33,944 nt of DNA, taken from Rhodospirillales bacterium. Lineage in GTDB: Bacteria > Pseudomonadota > Alphaproteobacteria > Acetobacterales > Acetobacteraceae. The DNA lies in the NCBI GenBank assembly GCA_025359905.1, contig JANYDF010000024.1, positions 1 through 33,944 of the forward strand, given 5' to 3'. Below, one piece after another: positions 27,215 through 33,944 of the stretch. Position numbers and translations under genes: made by a program. Position 1 is the stretch's first letter. Every line of letters begins with the position of its first letter. The notes beneath the pieces are model-generated. The model saw only the letters and a program-made list of their open reading frames with translations. It was not told the DNA's origin and did not search any database.

Positions 27215-28449
27215 CCTTGCCACCGATTCTGCGTCCGCTGCGCGACCCGGCGCTGGCGCTGCTGTGGGGCGGGCTGGCGACCTCGGCGGTCGGTGACCAG
27301 TTGTTCGCGGTGGCGCTGGCCTGGATCGCGGTTGGCGTGCTGGGCACGGCGGCGGGTTACCTCACCGCGCTGCAAGCCGCTTGTGTGCTGGCAATCGCTT
27401 TGCTTGGCGGGCGCTGGGCCGACCGGCGCGAACACCGGCGCCTGATGATCGCCGCCGACCTGGGCCGCGCGCTGGTGCTGGCGGGCGTCGCGGCAGCCTG
27501 GCTGCTGCGCGGCGACCCGCCGGGCTGGACGCTGGTGTTCGCCGTGGTGGCGCTGGCCGCCGGGCAAGCATTCTTCCGCCCGGCTTTGCAGGCAATGGTG
27601 CCCGCCGTCGTGTCCAGCCGCGCCGCCTTGCCCGCCGCCAACGCGCTGCTCGACACCACCGACCGGCTTGCCCGCCTGCTCGGCCCCGGCATCGTCAGCC
27701 TGCTCAGCGGATTGTTGCCCCTGGTGCATTTCGTCACGCTGGACGTCTTCACCTTCCTGGCCTCGGCGCTGGCGCTGACCGGCATCGGCAAGCTGCGCGC
27801 GCTGCCGCCGGTCGCCGCAACCGAGCACGAAACCGCGCTGGCCAGCGCCGTGCACGGCTTCGTGGCGCTGCGGCCGTTGAAGTTGCTGAACTACATGCTG
27901 CTCACCTCGGGCATCATTTACGGCACCTGGTTCGGCACAATGTTCCTCGGCGTGCCGTTGCTGCTGGAACGCAGCGGCGGCGGCATCGGCGGCTACGGGC
28001 TGGTGATCGCCAGCTACGGCAGCACCAACGTGCTGGCAACGCTGGTGATCGGCAGCCTACGGGCGCCCCGGCGCCCAGCCCTGATGGTGCTCGGCGGCGT
28101 CGCGCTGTTCGGCACCGGCACGCTGTTGATCGGCGTCGCGGGTGCGCTGGTCAGCGGCTGGTGGCTGCTTCCGGCGCTATGCGCAGCGGCAGCGTTCGGC
28201 GCGGCGGGCGGTCCGATGGAAGACATCGCGGTGGCGGTGTTGCGGCAAACCCGCGTGCCGCATGGCGATCAGGCGGCAGTGATGCGGGCGTTCATGGTCA
28301 GCGGCAATTTGGGGCTGCTGGTGGCGTTTCTCGCCGCCCCGAAGGTGTTCGACCTGCTCGGCGCGGGCAACACGGTCATGCTGTGCGGCGCCGCCATCAT
28401 CGGCGTGGCGGTGGTGGGCTTAGCGCGGCACCGCAACGCCACGGCCTGA
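27211..28449 (+). CDS. MFS transporter (EntS-like)
   Basis: A 412-residue inner-membrane permease with about 12 hydrophobic spans. The N-terminal LLWGGLATSAVGDQLFAVAL and the loop GGRWADRREHRRLMIAADLGRAL match the D-R-x-x-R-R loop 2-3 motif of enterobactin-exporter-like MFS_3 proteins. FFRPALQAMVPAVV and ANALLDTTDRLARLLGPG are also typical of that group. It starts with GTG within the stop of the flavin reductase gene, suggesting that the two act on one compound. Cargo unknown. Confidence 0.92.
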   Translation: MTLPPILRPLRDPALALLWGGLATSAVGDQLFAVALAWIAVGVLGTAAGYLTALQAACVLAIALLGGRWADRREHRRLMIAADLGRALVLAGVAAAWLLRGDPPGWTLVFAVVALAAGQAFFRPALQAMVPAVVSSRAALPAANALLDTTDRLARLLGPGIVSLLSGLLPLVHFVTLDVFTFLASALALTGIGKLRALPPVAATEHETALASAVHGFVALRPLKLLNYMLLTSGIIYGTWFGTMFLGVPLLLERSGGGIGGYGLVIASYGSTNVLATLVIGSLRAPRRPALMVLGGVALFGTGTLLIGVAGALVSGWWLLPALCAAAAFGAAGGPMEDIAVAVLRQTRVPHGDQAAVMRAFMVSGNLGLLVAFLAAPKVFDLLGAGNTVMLCGAAIIGVAVVGLARHRNATA

Positions 28450-28464
28450 GCCGGGGCGTCGCGG

Positions 28465-29253
28465 CTAGACCAAACCGCGCAGGAAGCCGGCGCGCGCGCT
28501 GGCCGCATCGAGCAGGAACTGATGGTCGCTGCCGCCCAGCACCAACCGCGCACCAATGCCGATATAGGCACGGGCATGGGCCTCGTCGTACACGCCGCCC
28601 ATGCCCAGCACCTTGCCGTGCTTACGGCAGATGTCCGCGACCGATTCGTATGCGGCATACACTTTCGGGTGGCCGATCTGGCCGGAAATGCCCAGATCGG
28701 CGGTCAGATCCGAGGTGCCGAACAGCAGCACGTCGATCCCGTCGACGGCGGCGATGGCGTCCGCGTTGGCCACCGCCTCGCCCGTTTCGATCATCGCCAC
28801 CGCCAGCACTTCGCGGTTGATCCCGGCCTGCGCCACATCCGCGGACGGCGCGCGCAGCCCGTAGGCGTATGGCGGGCCGCCCCAACTGCGATGACCCTGC
28901 GGCGGAAAGCGGAACGCCTCGGCCATGCGCCGCGCCTGCGCCGGGGTATCGATATGCGGCACCACGATGCCTTGCGCGCCGTTATCCAGCGCCCGCGTGC
29001 CCTCATCCAGCGCATCGGCGCACACCCGCACGATGGGCGTGATCCCGGCTGGCAGTGCCGCGAGGCAAAGCTGGGTGGCCTCCTGCACCGAGAACGCGCC
29101 GTGTTCCATGTCGATGAACAGCCAGTCGTAGCCTGCCGCCTTGGCTAGCATCGGCGTGGCGGCGGTGCGCAGATGATGCACTCCGAACCCGAGCGCAACA
29201 TCGCCGCCGCGCAGGCGGTGCAGGGTGGCGTTGGGGAAAATGGCGTTTGGCAT
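28465..29253 (-). CDS. HpcH/HpaI aldolase family protein
   Basis: A 262-residue class II aldolase/citrate-lyase-type TIM barrel. Landmarks are YDWLFIDMEHGAFS (catalytic His), TPIVRVCA (Arg), GAQGIVVPHIDTPAQARRMAEAFRFPPQGHRSWG, VAMIETGEAVANADAIAAVDGIDVLLFGTSDLTADLG (metal Glu and Asp). These cleave 4-hydroxy-2-oxo acids to pyruvate or glyoxylate and an aldehyde. ATG 29253 has GGGAGA upstream; ATG 29280 lacks one. The convergent MFS gene ends 15 bases away. The substrate is not defined. Confidence 0.92.
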   Translation of the reverse strand: MPNAIFPNATLHRLRGGDVALGFGVHHLRTAATPMLAKAAGYDWLFIDMEHGAFSVQEATQLCLAALPAGITPIVRVCADALDEGTRALDNGAQGIVVPHIDTPAQARRMAEAFRFPPQGHRSWGGPPYAYGLRAPSADVAQAGINREVLAVAMIETGEAVANADAIAAVDGIDVLLFGTSDLTADLGISGQIGHPKVYAAYESVADICRKHGKVLGMGGVYDEAHARAYIGIGARLVLGGSDHQFLLDAASARAGFLRGLV

Positions 29254-29310
29254 GGCAGGGTCTCCCGGACCGCCGATCATCGGCAGGTTTTGGTCTCATC
29301 GGCAACGGTG

Positions 29311-30522
29311 TTATCCGGCAAAATGGCGGAACGCCGGCAGGGTGCGGGCCAGTTCGGCGCAGTCGATACTGAAACGATAGACCGGCGGCCGCTTGTCGTC
29401 GGATGGGTAGACCAGGGCCTGATCGCTCGGCGCCATATAGGCCAGCGGCTGCCCGCGCAGTGCGGCGATGCGCGATTGCAACGGGTTCATCCAGCCGAAC
29501 ACGAAAACCGGCGTGCCACGCGGTGCGAACAAGGCGTTGTGCGCGGCGGAACTGAATTGCGCCACGATGCATTCGGCCCCGGCATACAACGCCAGTTGCT
29601 CGCGCAGCGTGAGCTGCTGCGGATGGATGGTGGTGAAACCGAGCGCACCCAGCGTGGCTGCGACCTCCGCCTCGTTGGCGATCAGATGGGTGGCGGTCTT
29701 GTGCTGGCCACGCGACAAATACAGCCGCCGAGGCAGATCGGGCGGCGGTGGCGCTGTCCCCAATACGCGGCGCTGCAAATCCGCAACTGCCATATTCATC
29801 TCGGGATGTAGATGGTAATCCGCCATCAGCATCCCCGGCAGCACGAAGCACGGCGCGCGCACCCGCTGCGTACGGGCGCTATAAACAATGATCTCGTCGC
29901 GCCCGAAATACGCCGCGATGACATCGTGCACCCAGCCCGGCATGCCGGACGGCACAGCAATCGGCATCGGCCGTCCCAACGCGCGCAGCTTGGCCATCAG
30001 ATACAGCCGCCCCAGCATCTCCAGCAGGAAATGCCCCCACACCAGATGCGGGTTCAGCACCACACCAATCGGCTGGTCGAGCGCGATGATCTCCGCCGTA
30101 TCGGACAGCAGGGCTTTCACCCATTTCGATGGCGTGCCGTCCGGCTCGGTCAAGCCGCCGAACCCTGGCGGCATCACCAGCCGATCCAAAAACAGCCGCC
30201 CGTCCTGTTGCAGCACGCCGGTACTGCCAAGCTCATGGCCGGTGACCGCCAGGAACTGCGCGCCCGGCACCATCGCGCGGCTGGCGTGCTCGGCGACAAC
30301 GTGGCTGGGCAACGCCGCACTGTCGAACAGCGGCGCCGGCGGCAGGCTCAACATGTCCTGCCCAAGCGGCAAACGATGCGGCCCGGCGCTGGCGCCAAGC
30401 TGGTCGAGGCTGTCGATCTGGCGAAACCCGGGGGCAACGTCCGGCGTTGTGGCAAAATTGCTCAAGCCATCCTCCGCAACACGGCCACCGGCGGCAAAAC
30501 ATGCCGGTTCCGGCGGGGACAT
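29311..30522 (-). CDS. Glycosyltransferase family 61 (DUF563) protein
   Basis: A 403-residue predicted glycosyltransferase. The second half fits GT61: HFLLEMLGRLYLM, PRRLYLSRGQHKTATHLIANEAEVAATLGALGFTTIHPQQLTLREQLALYAGAECIVAQFSSAAHNALFAPRGTPVFVF. The family usually has G-A-x-x-x-N where this has S-S-A-A-H-N. No membrane span or signal sequence is seen, so the enzyme is probably cytosolic. ATG 30522 lies 35 bases from the divergent Uma2 start at 30558. No strong SD. It may serve the surface glycan made by the cluster at 8245-12808, which is inference. Confidence 0.85.
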   Translation of the reverse strand: MSPPEPACFAAGGRVAEDGLSNFATTPDVAPGFRQIDSLDQLGASAGPHRLPLGQDMLSLPPAPLFDSAALPSHVVAEHASRAMVPGAQFLAVTGHELGSTGVLQQDGRLFLDRLVMPPGFGGLTEPDGTPSKWVKALLSDTAEIIALDQPIGVVLNPHLVWGHFLLEMLGRLYLMAKLRALGRPMPIAVPSGMPGWVHDVIAAYFGRDEIIVYSARTQRVRAPCFVLPGMLMADYHLHPEMNMAVADLQRRVLGTAPPPPDLPRRLYLSRGQHKTATHLIANEAEVAATLGALGFTTIHPQQLTLREQLALYAGAECIVAQFSSAAHNALFAPRGTPVFVFGWMNPLQSRIAALRGQPLAYMAPSDQALVYPSDDKRPPVYRFSIDCAELARTLPAFRHFAG

Positions 30523-30557
30523 GTTAGACTGACCGCCGCCGCAGGGTGGACCGCCGT

Positions 30558-31148
30558 ATGAGCCAAGCCGTATTGCGCCAGATGACCGCTATCGCGTTTC
30601 TCGACTGGCAATCAGGCCAGGACGCGTTGTACGAACTGATCGACGGGGTACCCGTCGGCATGGTTGGGGCGCGCATCGGCCACGACATGATGGTGGTCAA
30701 CGCTGTGCGCGATATTGCCAGCCAGTTGCGCCAAACGTCGTGCCGCGCGTTCACCGAAGCGGTGGCAATTCGCATTCCGGCCGGCAATGTCCGCCGCCCA
30801 GATGTCAGTGTGGCTTGCGGCCCGTTCGATCCGGCAGCAACAGCGGCCCATGAGCCGCGATTGATCATCGAAGTCTTATCCCCATCGACGCGGATTTTGG
30901 ATCAATTTCGCAAACTCGATGAATACAAGACACTCGACAGCCTACACTACATTCTTCTCGCTGACCCCGAGATCTACGAGGTCATATTGTGGCATCGGAA
31001 TGCAGCGCGCGACTGGCAACCGGTAACGCTGGCGGGTCTGGAGGCGGTGATTGACTTGCCGCTGCTCGGCCTCACCCTGCGCCTCGCCGATCTCTACGAA
31101 GGGCTGTCTGTGCGCCCTGCCCCACGGCAGGTGCGCGGCGCGGCCTGA
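30558..31148 (+). CDS. Uma2 family (DUF820) endonuclease-fold protein
   Basis: A 196-residue PD-(D/E)xK-fold protein. The conserved stretch is V-R-R-P-D-V-S-V (Asp), then RLIIEVLSPSTRILDQFRKLDEYKTLDSLHYILLADPE (Glu, then D-x-x-x-K), matching Uma2 proteins, whose function is not established in most genomes. ATG 30558 is preferred, with AGGGTGG upstream; a GTG at 30546 is possible. TAGACT at 30525-30530 could be its -10 box. Its last 55 bases overlap the tail of the DNA ligase gene on the other strand. Confidence 0.9.
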   Translation: MSQAVLRQMTAIAFLDWQSGQDALYELIDGVPVGMVGARIGHDMMVVNAVRDIASQLRQTSCRAFTEAVAIRIPAGNVRRPDVSVACGPFDPAATAAHEPRLIIEVLSPSTRILDQFRKLDEYKTLDSLHYILLADPEIYEVILWHRNAARDWQPVTLAGLEAVIDLPLLGLTLRLADLYEGLSVRPAPRQVRGAA

Positions 31149-32734
31149 CCTTCGACCACGCGCATCAGCGTTTCCAGCCGGTCCGCCTCCGCCGCCGGTT
31201 TGTCCTGGCGCAGCCTTGCGATGCGCGGAAAGCGCAGCGCCACGCCGGATTTATGCCGTGGCGAGCGTTGCGCCGCGTCGAAGGCGACTTCCAGCACGAA
31301 GGCCTTTTCCACCTCGCGCACCGGGCCGAAGCGGGCGACGGTGTTGTTGCGAATCCAGCGATCCAGCAGCGTCAGTTCTTCGTCGGTAAAGCCGGAGTAG
31401 GCTTTGCCGATGGGCACCAGTTCGTCGCGCCCGTCGGCACCGCTGCGCCAGAGGCCGAACGTGTAGTCGGAATAGAAGCTGCTGCGTTTGCCGTGGCCGC
31501 GCTGGGCGTACATCAGCACCGCGTCGATGCTGAGCGGGTCGCGCTTCCACTTCCACCACAGGCCGCGCGGGCGGCCGGGCAGATACGGCGCGTCGCCGCG
31601 CTTCAGCATCAATCCTTCAATCGAAGCCGCCCGCGCCCCGTCGCGCAGCGCGGCCAAATCCTCCAGTGTTTCGAAGCGGATCATGTCCGACAGGTCCATC
31701 CGCGCCGGGCGCTGGCGGGCATACCACGCTTCCAGCCGGGCGCGGCGGGCGTCGAACGGCAACGTCCGCAAGTCCTCGGCGCCGTCGAATAGGATATCGT
31801 ACAGCCGCACGGCCACCGGATGCTGTTGCATCAGCTTGGCGCCCACGGACTTGCGGTTCAGCCGTTGTTGCAGATCGGCGAACGGCGCCACCTGCCCGTC
31901 GCGCACCACCAGCAATTCGCCGTCGAGCACCGCGTGGAAATCCATGGCGCGGATGATCTCGGGGAATCCGCCGGAAATATCCTCCGACCCGCGCGAATAC
32001 AGCCGCTGCCCGCCGCCGGTGGCGACCAGTTGCACGCGGATGCCGTCCCATTTCCACTCGGCGCGCAGCGCGGCGGGGTCGAGCGCGGCGAAATCGGCGT
32101 GCTCCAGTGGATGCGCCAGCATCGGCGGGCGGAACACCGGGGCATCGGCCGGGTCCGGGCGCGGCGCGCGGTCTTCGAGCCACGCGAACAGGCTGGCGTA
32201 CGGCGGCGCGAGGCCATGCCAGACTTCCTCCACATCGTCGGCAGTCACGCGCCCGCCGGACATTTCGGCCAGCGCCACCTTGGCCAGCCGGGCCGAGACG
32301 CCAACGCGCAATCCGCCGGTGATCAGTTTCAGCAACGCGAACCGCACCGATGGGTCCGAGGCGTCCAGCCAGCCAGCCACGATGCCGGGCAACTCAGCCT
32401 TGTCCGCCGCATTCAGCGTTTCGATCACCTCGGCCATATCGGGCGGCGCGCGGTTGGTCGCCATGCTGGGCCACATCAGCGCGACCGTCTCGGCCAAATC
32501 GCCAACAAAGTCGTAGGACAGCGCGAACAGGTCCGGATCGGTGCGCGCGGCCGCCAGTTCGCGGATCAGGGCAGGTTTGGCTGACTTGAAGGTCAGTTCA
32601 CCCGTCACCGCCGCTAAGCCGAAACCGCGATCCGGGTCGGGCTGGGTGGCGAAATAGCGCCGCAGCAACGCCCGCTTGGTGTTGCGGCCGGGCGTGAACA
32701 CGAGGCGTTCGAGCAGGGCGGCGAAGGCGATCAC
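31094..32734 (-). CDS. ATP-dependent DNA ligase (ligase-associated damage response, TIGR04120 type)
   Basis: A 546-residue ligase. An N-terminal domain (about residues 1-200, ALLERLVFTPGRNTKRALLRRYFA to KLITGGLRVGVSARL) is followed by the nucleotidyltransferase: motif I EWKWDGIR (adenylated Lys228), motif III LDGELLV, motif IV EGLMLKRG and motif V WWKWKRDPLSIDAVL. An OB-fold ends near KSGVALRFPRIARLRQDKP. This is the class called cisplatin damage response ligase, distinct from LigA. The final 18 residues (EGQAAPRTCRGAG and on) look non-native and overlap Uma2. It starts within the exonuclease stop (ATGA). Confidence 0.94.
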   Translation of the reverse strand: MIAFAALLERLVFTPGRNTKRALLRRYFATQPDPDRGFGLAAVTGELTFKSAKPALIRELAAARTDPDLFALSYDFVGDLAETVALMWPSMATNRAPPDMAEVIETLNAADKAELPGIVAGWLDASDPSVRFALLKLITGGLRVGVSARLAKVALAEMSGGRVTADDVEEVWHGLAPPYASLFAWLEDRAPRPDPADAPVFRPPMLAHPLEHADFAALDPAALRAEWKWDGIRVQLVATGGGQRLYSRGSEDISGGFPEIIRAMDFHAVLDGELLVVRDGQVAPFADLQQRLNRKSVGAKLMQQHPVAVRLYDILFDGAEDLRTLPFDARRARLEAWYARQRPARMDLSDMIRFETLEDLAALRDGARAASIEGLMLKRGDAPYLPGRPRGLWWKWKRDPLSIDAVLMYAQRGHGKRSSFYSDYTFGLWRSGADGRDELVPIGKAYSGFTDEELTLLDRWIRNNTVARFGPVREVEKAFVLEVAFDAAQRSPRHKSGVALRFPRIARLRQDKPAAEADRLETLMRVVEGQAAPRTCRGAGRTDSPS

Positions 32735-33747
32735 GCCTCGGCGTCCTCATCGCCATACCCCAGCAGCCGCAGCGCCCGGCCACGGATGCCGCGCAGCCCC
32801 GCCGCATGGATCAGCGCCTCCTCGGCCCCATGCGTCACCCACACTTCCGGGGCGGCGACCTCGTCGAGTGTGGCGTTCAGTTCGTCCCAATCGGCATGAT
32901 CGGAAATCACCAGCGGCAGTTCGACCCCACCCTGCTTGGCGCGCTGGCGCACCCGCATCCAACCCGAGGCGGCGCACACCACCGGTTCGGCCAGCCGCCG
33001 CGCCCAGCGGTCGGCGATGGCCGACGGCGGCGCCAGCACAATGGCCCCGGCCAGATCGGCCTTGCCCGCCACCGTCGCGGGCCGCAGGGCGCCGAGCTTG
33101 ACGCCGAGCTCTTCGTAGGTCTGGCAGAGCGCCTGATGCGCGCCGTGCAGATAGATCGGCCGATCCCACCCGGCCTCACGCAGCAGCATGATCAGCCGCT
33201 GGCATTTGCCCAGCGAGTAGCATCCCACCACATGCGTACGCTCCGGGAACAACGCGACGCTGTCCAGCAACCGGCCAATTTCCGCCTCGGCCTTCGGGTG
33301 GCGAAACACCGGCAGGGCGAACGTTGCCTCGGTGACGAACACGTCGCAGGCGATCGGCACGAAGCCCGGCGTGGTCGGGTCGCGGGCGCGCTTGTAGTCG
33401 CCGCTGACCACGATGCGGCTGCCGCGCCATTCCATTGCCACCTGTGCCGAGCCGAGCACGTGGCCAGCCGGTTGCAGCCAGACATCGACCTCGCCAATGC
33501 GCAACACCTCACCGAAGCCAAGTGACTGCTGATTGGCCCCAGCGGCGGCCTCGCCCATGCGGGTGCGCATGATCGCCAATGTCTCGCGCGTCGCCAGCAC
33601 CGAACGGTGACCGGGGCGGGCGTGGTCGGAATGGCCGTGCGTGATCACCGCGCGCTCCACCGCGCGCAATGGATCGACGTGGAAGCCACCCGGCTCACAG
33701 AATAGGCCAGAAGGCGTTGATTTAAGCCATGTTTCGGGATGCGGCAT
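32731..33747 (-). CDS. Ligase-associated DNA damage response exonuclease (metallo-beta-lactamase/beta-CASP type, TIGR04122)
   Basis: A 338-residue metallo-beta-lactamase-fold nuclease. The zinc motif is H37-G-H39-S-D41-H42 in VITHGHSDHARPGH. GHVLGSAQV and VVSGDYKRARDP give the next His and Asp ligands. VTEATFALPVFRHP and VISDHADWDELNATL are beta-CASP-like elements seen in SNM1/CPSF73-type nucleases. It should process DNA ends before ligation. ATG 33747 has GGGGAT six bases upstream. The 3' end is coupled to the ligase (ATGA). It is divergent from the helicase gene, with 56 bases between. Confidence 0.93.
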   Translation of the reverse strand: MPHPETWLKSTPSGLFCEPGGFHVDPLRAVERAVITHGHSDHARPGHRSVLATRETLAIMRTRMGEAAAGANQQSLGFGEVLRIGEVDVWLQPAGHVLGSAQVAMEWRGSRIVVSGDYKRARDPTTPGFVPIACDVFVTEATFALPVFRHPKAEAEIGRLLDSVALFPERTHVVGCYSLGKCQRLIMLLREAGWDRPIYLHGAHQALCQTYEELGVKLGALRPATVAGKADLAGAIVLAPPSAIADRWARRLAEPVVCAASGWMRVRQRAKQGGVELPLVISDHADWDELNATLDEVAAPEVWVTHGAEEALIHAAGLRGIRGRALRLLGYGDEDAEA

Positions 33748-33803
33748 GCAGATCCCCGGATGCCGCTTCCCGGCGGCGGCGTGAGCGACTATCTAAGGTG
33801 GCG

Positions 33804-33944
33804 ATGGGAACATTGCCAGAACCCTTTTCGACGTGGTTCGCCGGCCGGGGCTGGACGGCGCGGCCGCACCAGCTTGCGGTGCTGGCCGCCGCGCAGGCGG
33901 GCGGCAGCGCGTTGCTGATCGCGCCGACCGGCGGCGGCAAGACG
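33804..33944 (+). CDS. Ligase-associated DNA damage response DEXH-box helicase, N-terminus (partial)
   Basis: The first 47 residues of a superfamily 2 helicase, cut by the window end. FSTWFAGRGWTARPHQLAVLAAA is the Q-motif-like start of the Lhr-related class (TIGR04121), and LLIAPTGGGKT is Walker A (the family usually has TGAGKT). AAGG lies five or more bases before the ATG. It would unwind or remodel DNA together with the divergent exonuclease and ligase. PdeM, the fourth usual member, would be expected just beyond the window. Confidence 0.9.
   Translation, partial: MGTLPEPFSTWFAGRGWTARPHQLAVLAAAQAGGSALLIAPTGGGKT

Noticed and set aside
29254-29310. Hairpin GCCGATCATCGGC as a terminator
   Set aside because: The arms leave no loop and no T-run follows; it is probably chance.

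Overview
The window looks like chromosomal DNA of a GC-rich alphaproteobacterium, most likely Rhodospirillales/Acetobacteraceae. The evidence is the rpmF-plsX-fabH-ihfA-MerR order, a HemB with an Asp-type instead of Cys-type metal site, DUF938 and DUF3297 proteins, the alphaproteobacterial ligase-associated DNA repair set, and TTGC-N17-TAGAC/TATCC-like promoters. Most genes are compact and start with ATGA, GTGA or TGATG overlaps. No insertion sequence, prophage, CRISPR array or conjugation gene was seen.

Layout. 1-400 is a scar: a truncated GAF-GGDEF gene (+) runs into a 20-codon fragment (-) that reads like the start of folK. 539-4351 is a tightly packed + strand unit: NYN-domain nuclease, family 5 uracil-DNA glycosylase, DUF3253, DUF1499 and a YddA/SbmA-type ABC exporter. 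4401-5272 is the decayed 3' part of a glycine-rich beta-strand adhesin with a frameshift and an internal stop. 5269-7843 holds an SMP-30/gluconolactonase gene, a malate/L-lactate dehydrogenase-family gene and a GNAT acetyltransferase. tRNA-Phe(GAA) lies at 7923-7998. 8245-12808 is a - strand polysaccharide-type cluster (GT4, GT2, PhyH dioxygenase, GT4).

13030-19524 holds stand-alone or paired metabolic genes: PsiE-like, DUF938, DUF3297, ornithine cyclodeaminase/mu-crystallin plus VOC protein, alpha/beta hydrolase plus PIG3-type quinone oxidoreductase, and an orphan branched-chain-type periplasmic binding protein. 19740-24129 is the housekeeping core: rpmF, plsX, fabH, ihfA, a MerR regulator and hemB. 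It links phospholipid and fatty-acid initiation with a nucleoid protein and haem synthesis. 24126-31148 holds a large chemoreceptor, a flavin reductase plus MFS exporter pair, a HpcH/HpaI aldolase, a GT61 glycosyltransferase and a Uma2 nuclease-fold protein.

31094-33944 is the ligase-associated DNA damage response locus: a - strand exonuclease-ligase pair, with the DEXH helicase starting divergently and cut off by the window end. The most interesting points are the GGDEF/folK junction, the NYN-UDG operon, the dioxygenase embedded between glycosyltransferases (with shared GCAAWTTGC elements upstream of both glycosyltransferase transcripts), the decayed adhesin, and the repair cassette whose ligase tail overlaps a Uma2 gene.
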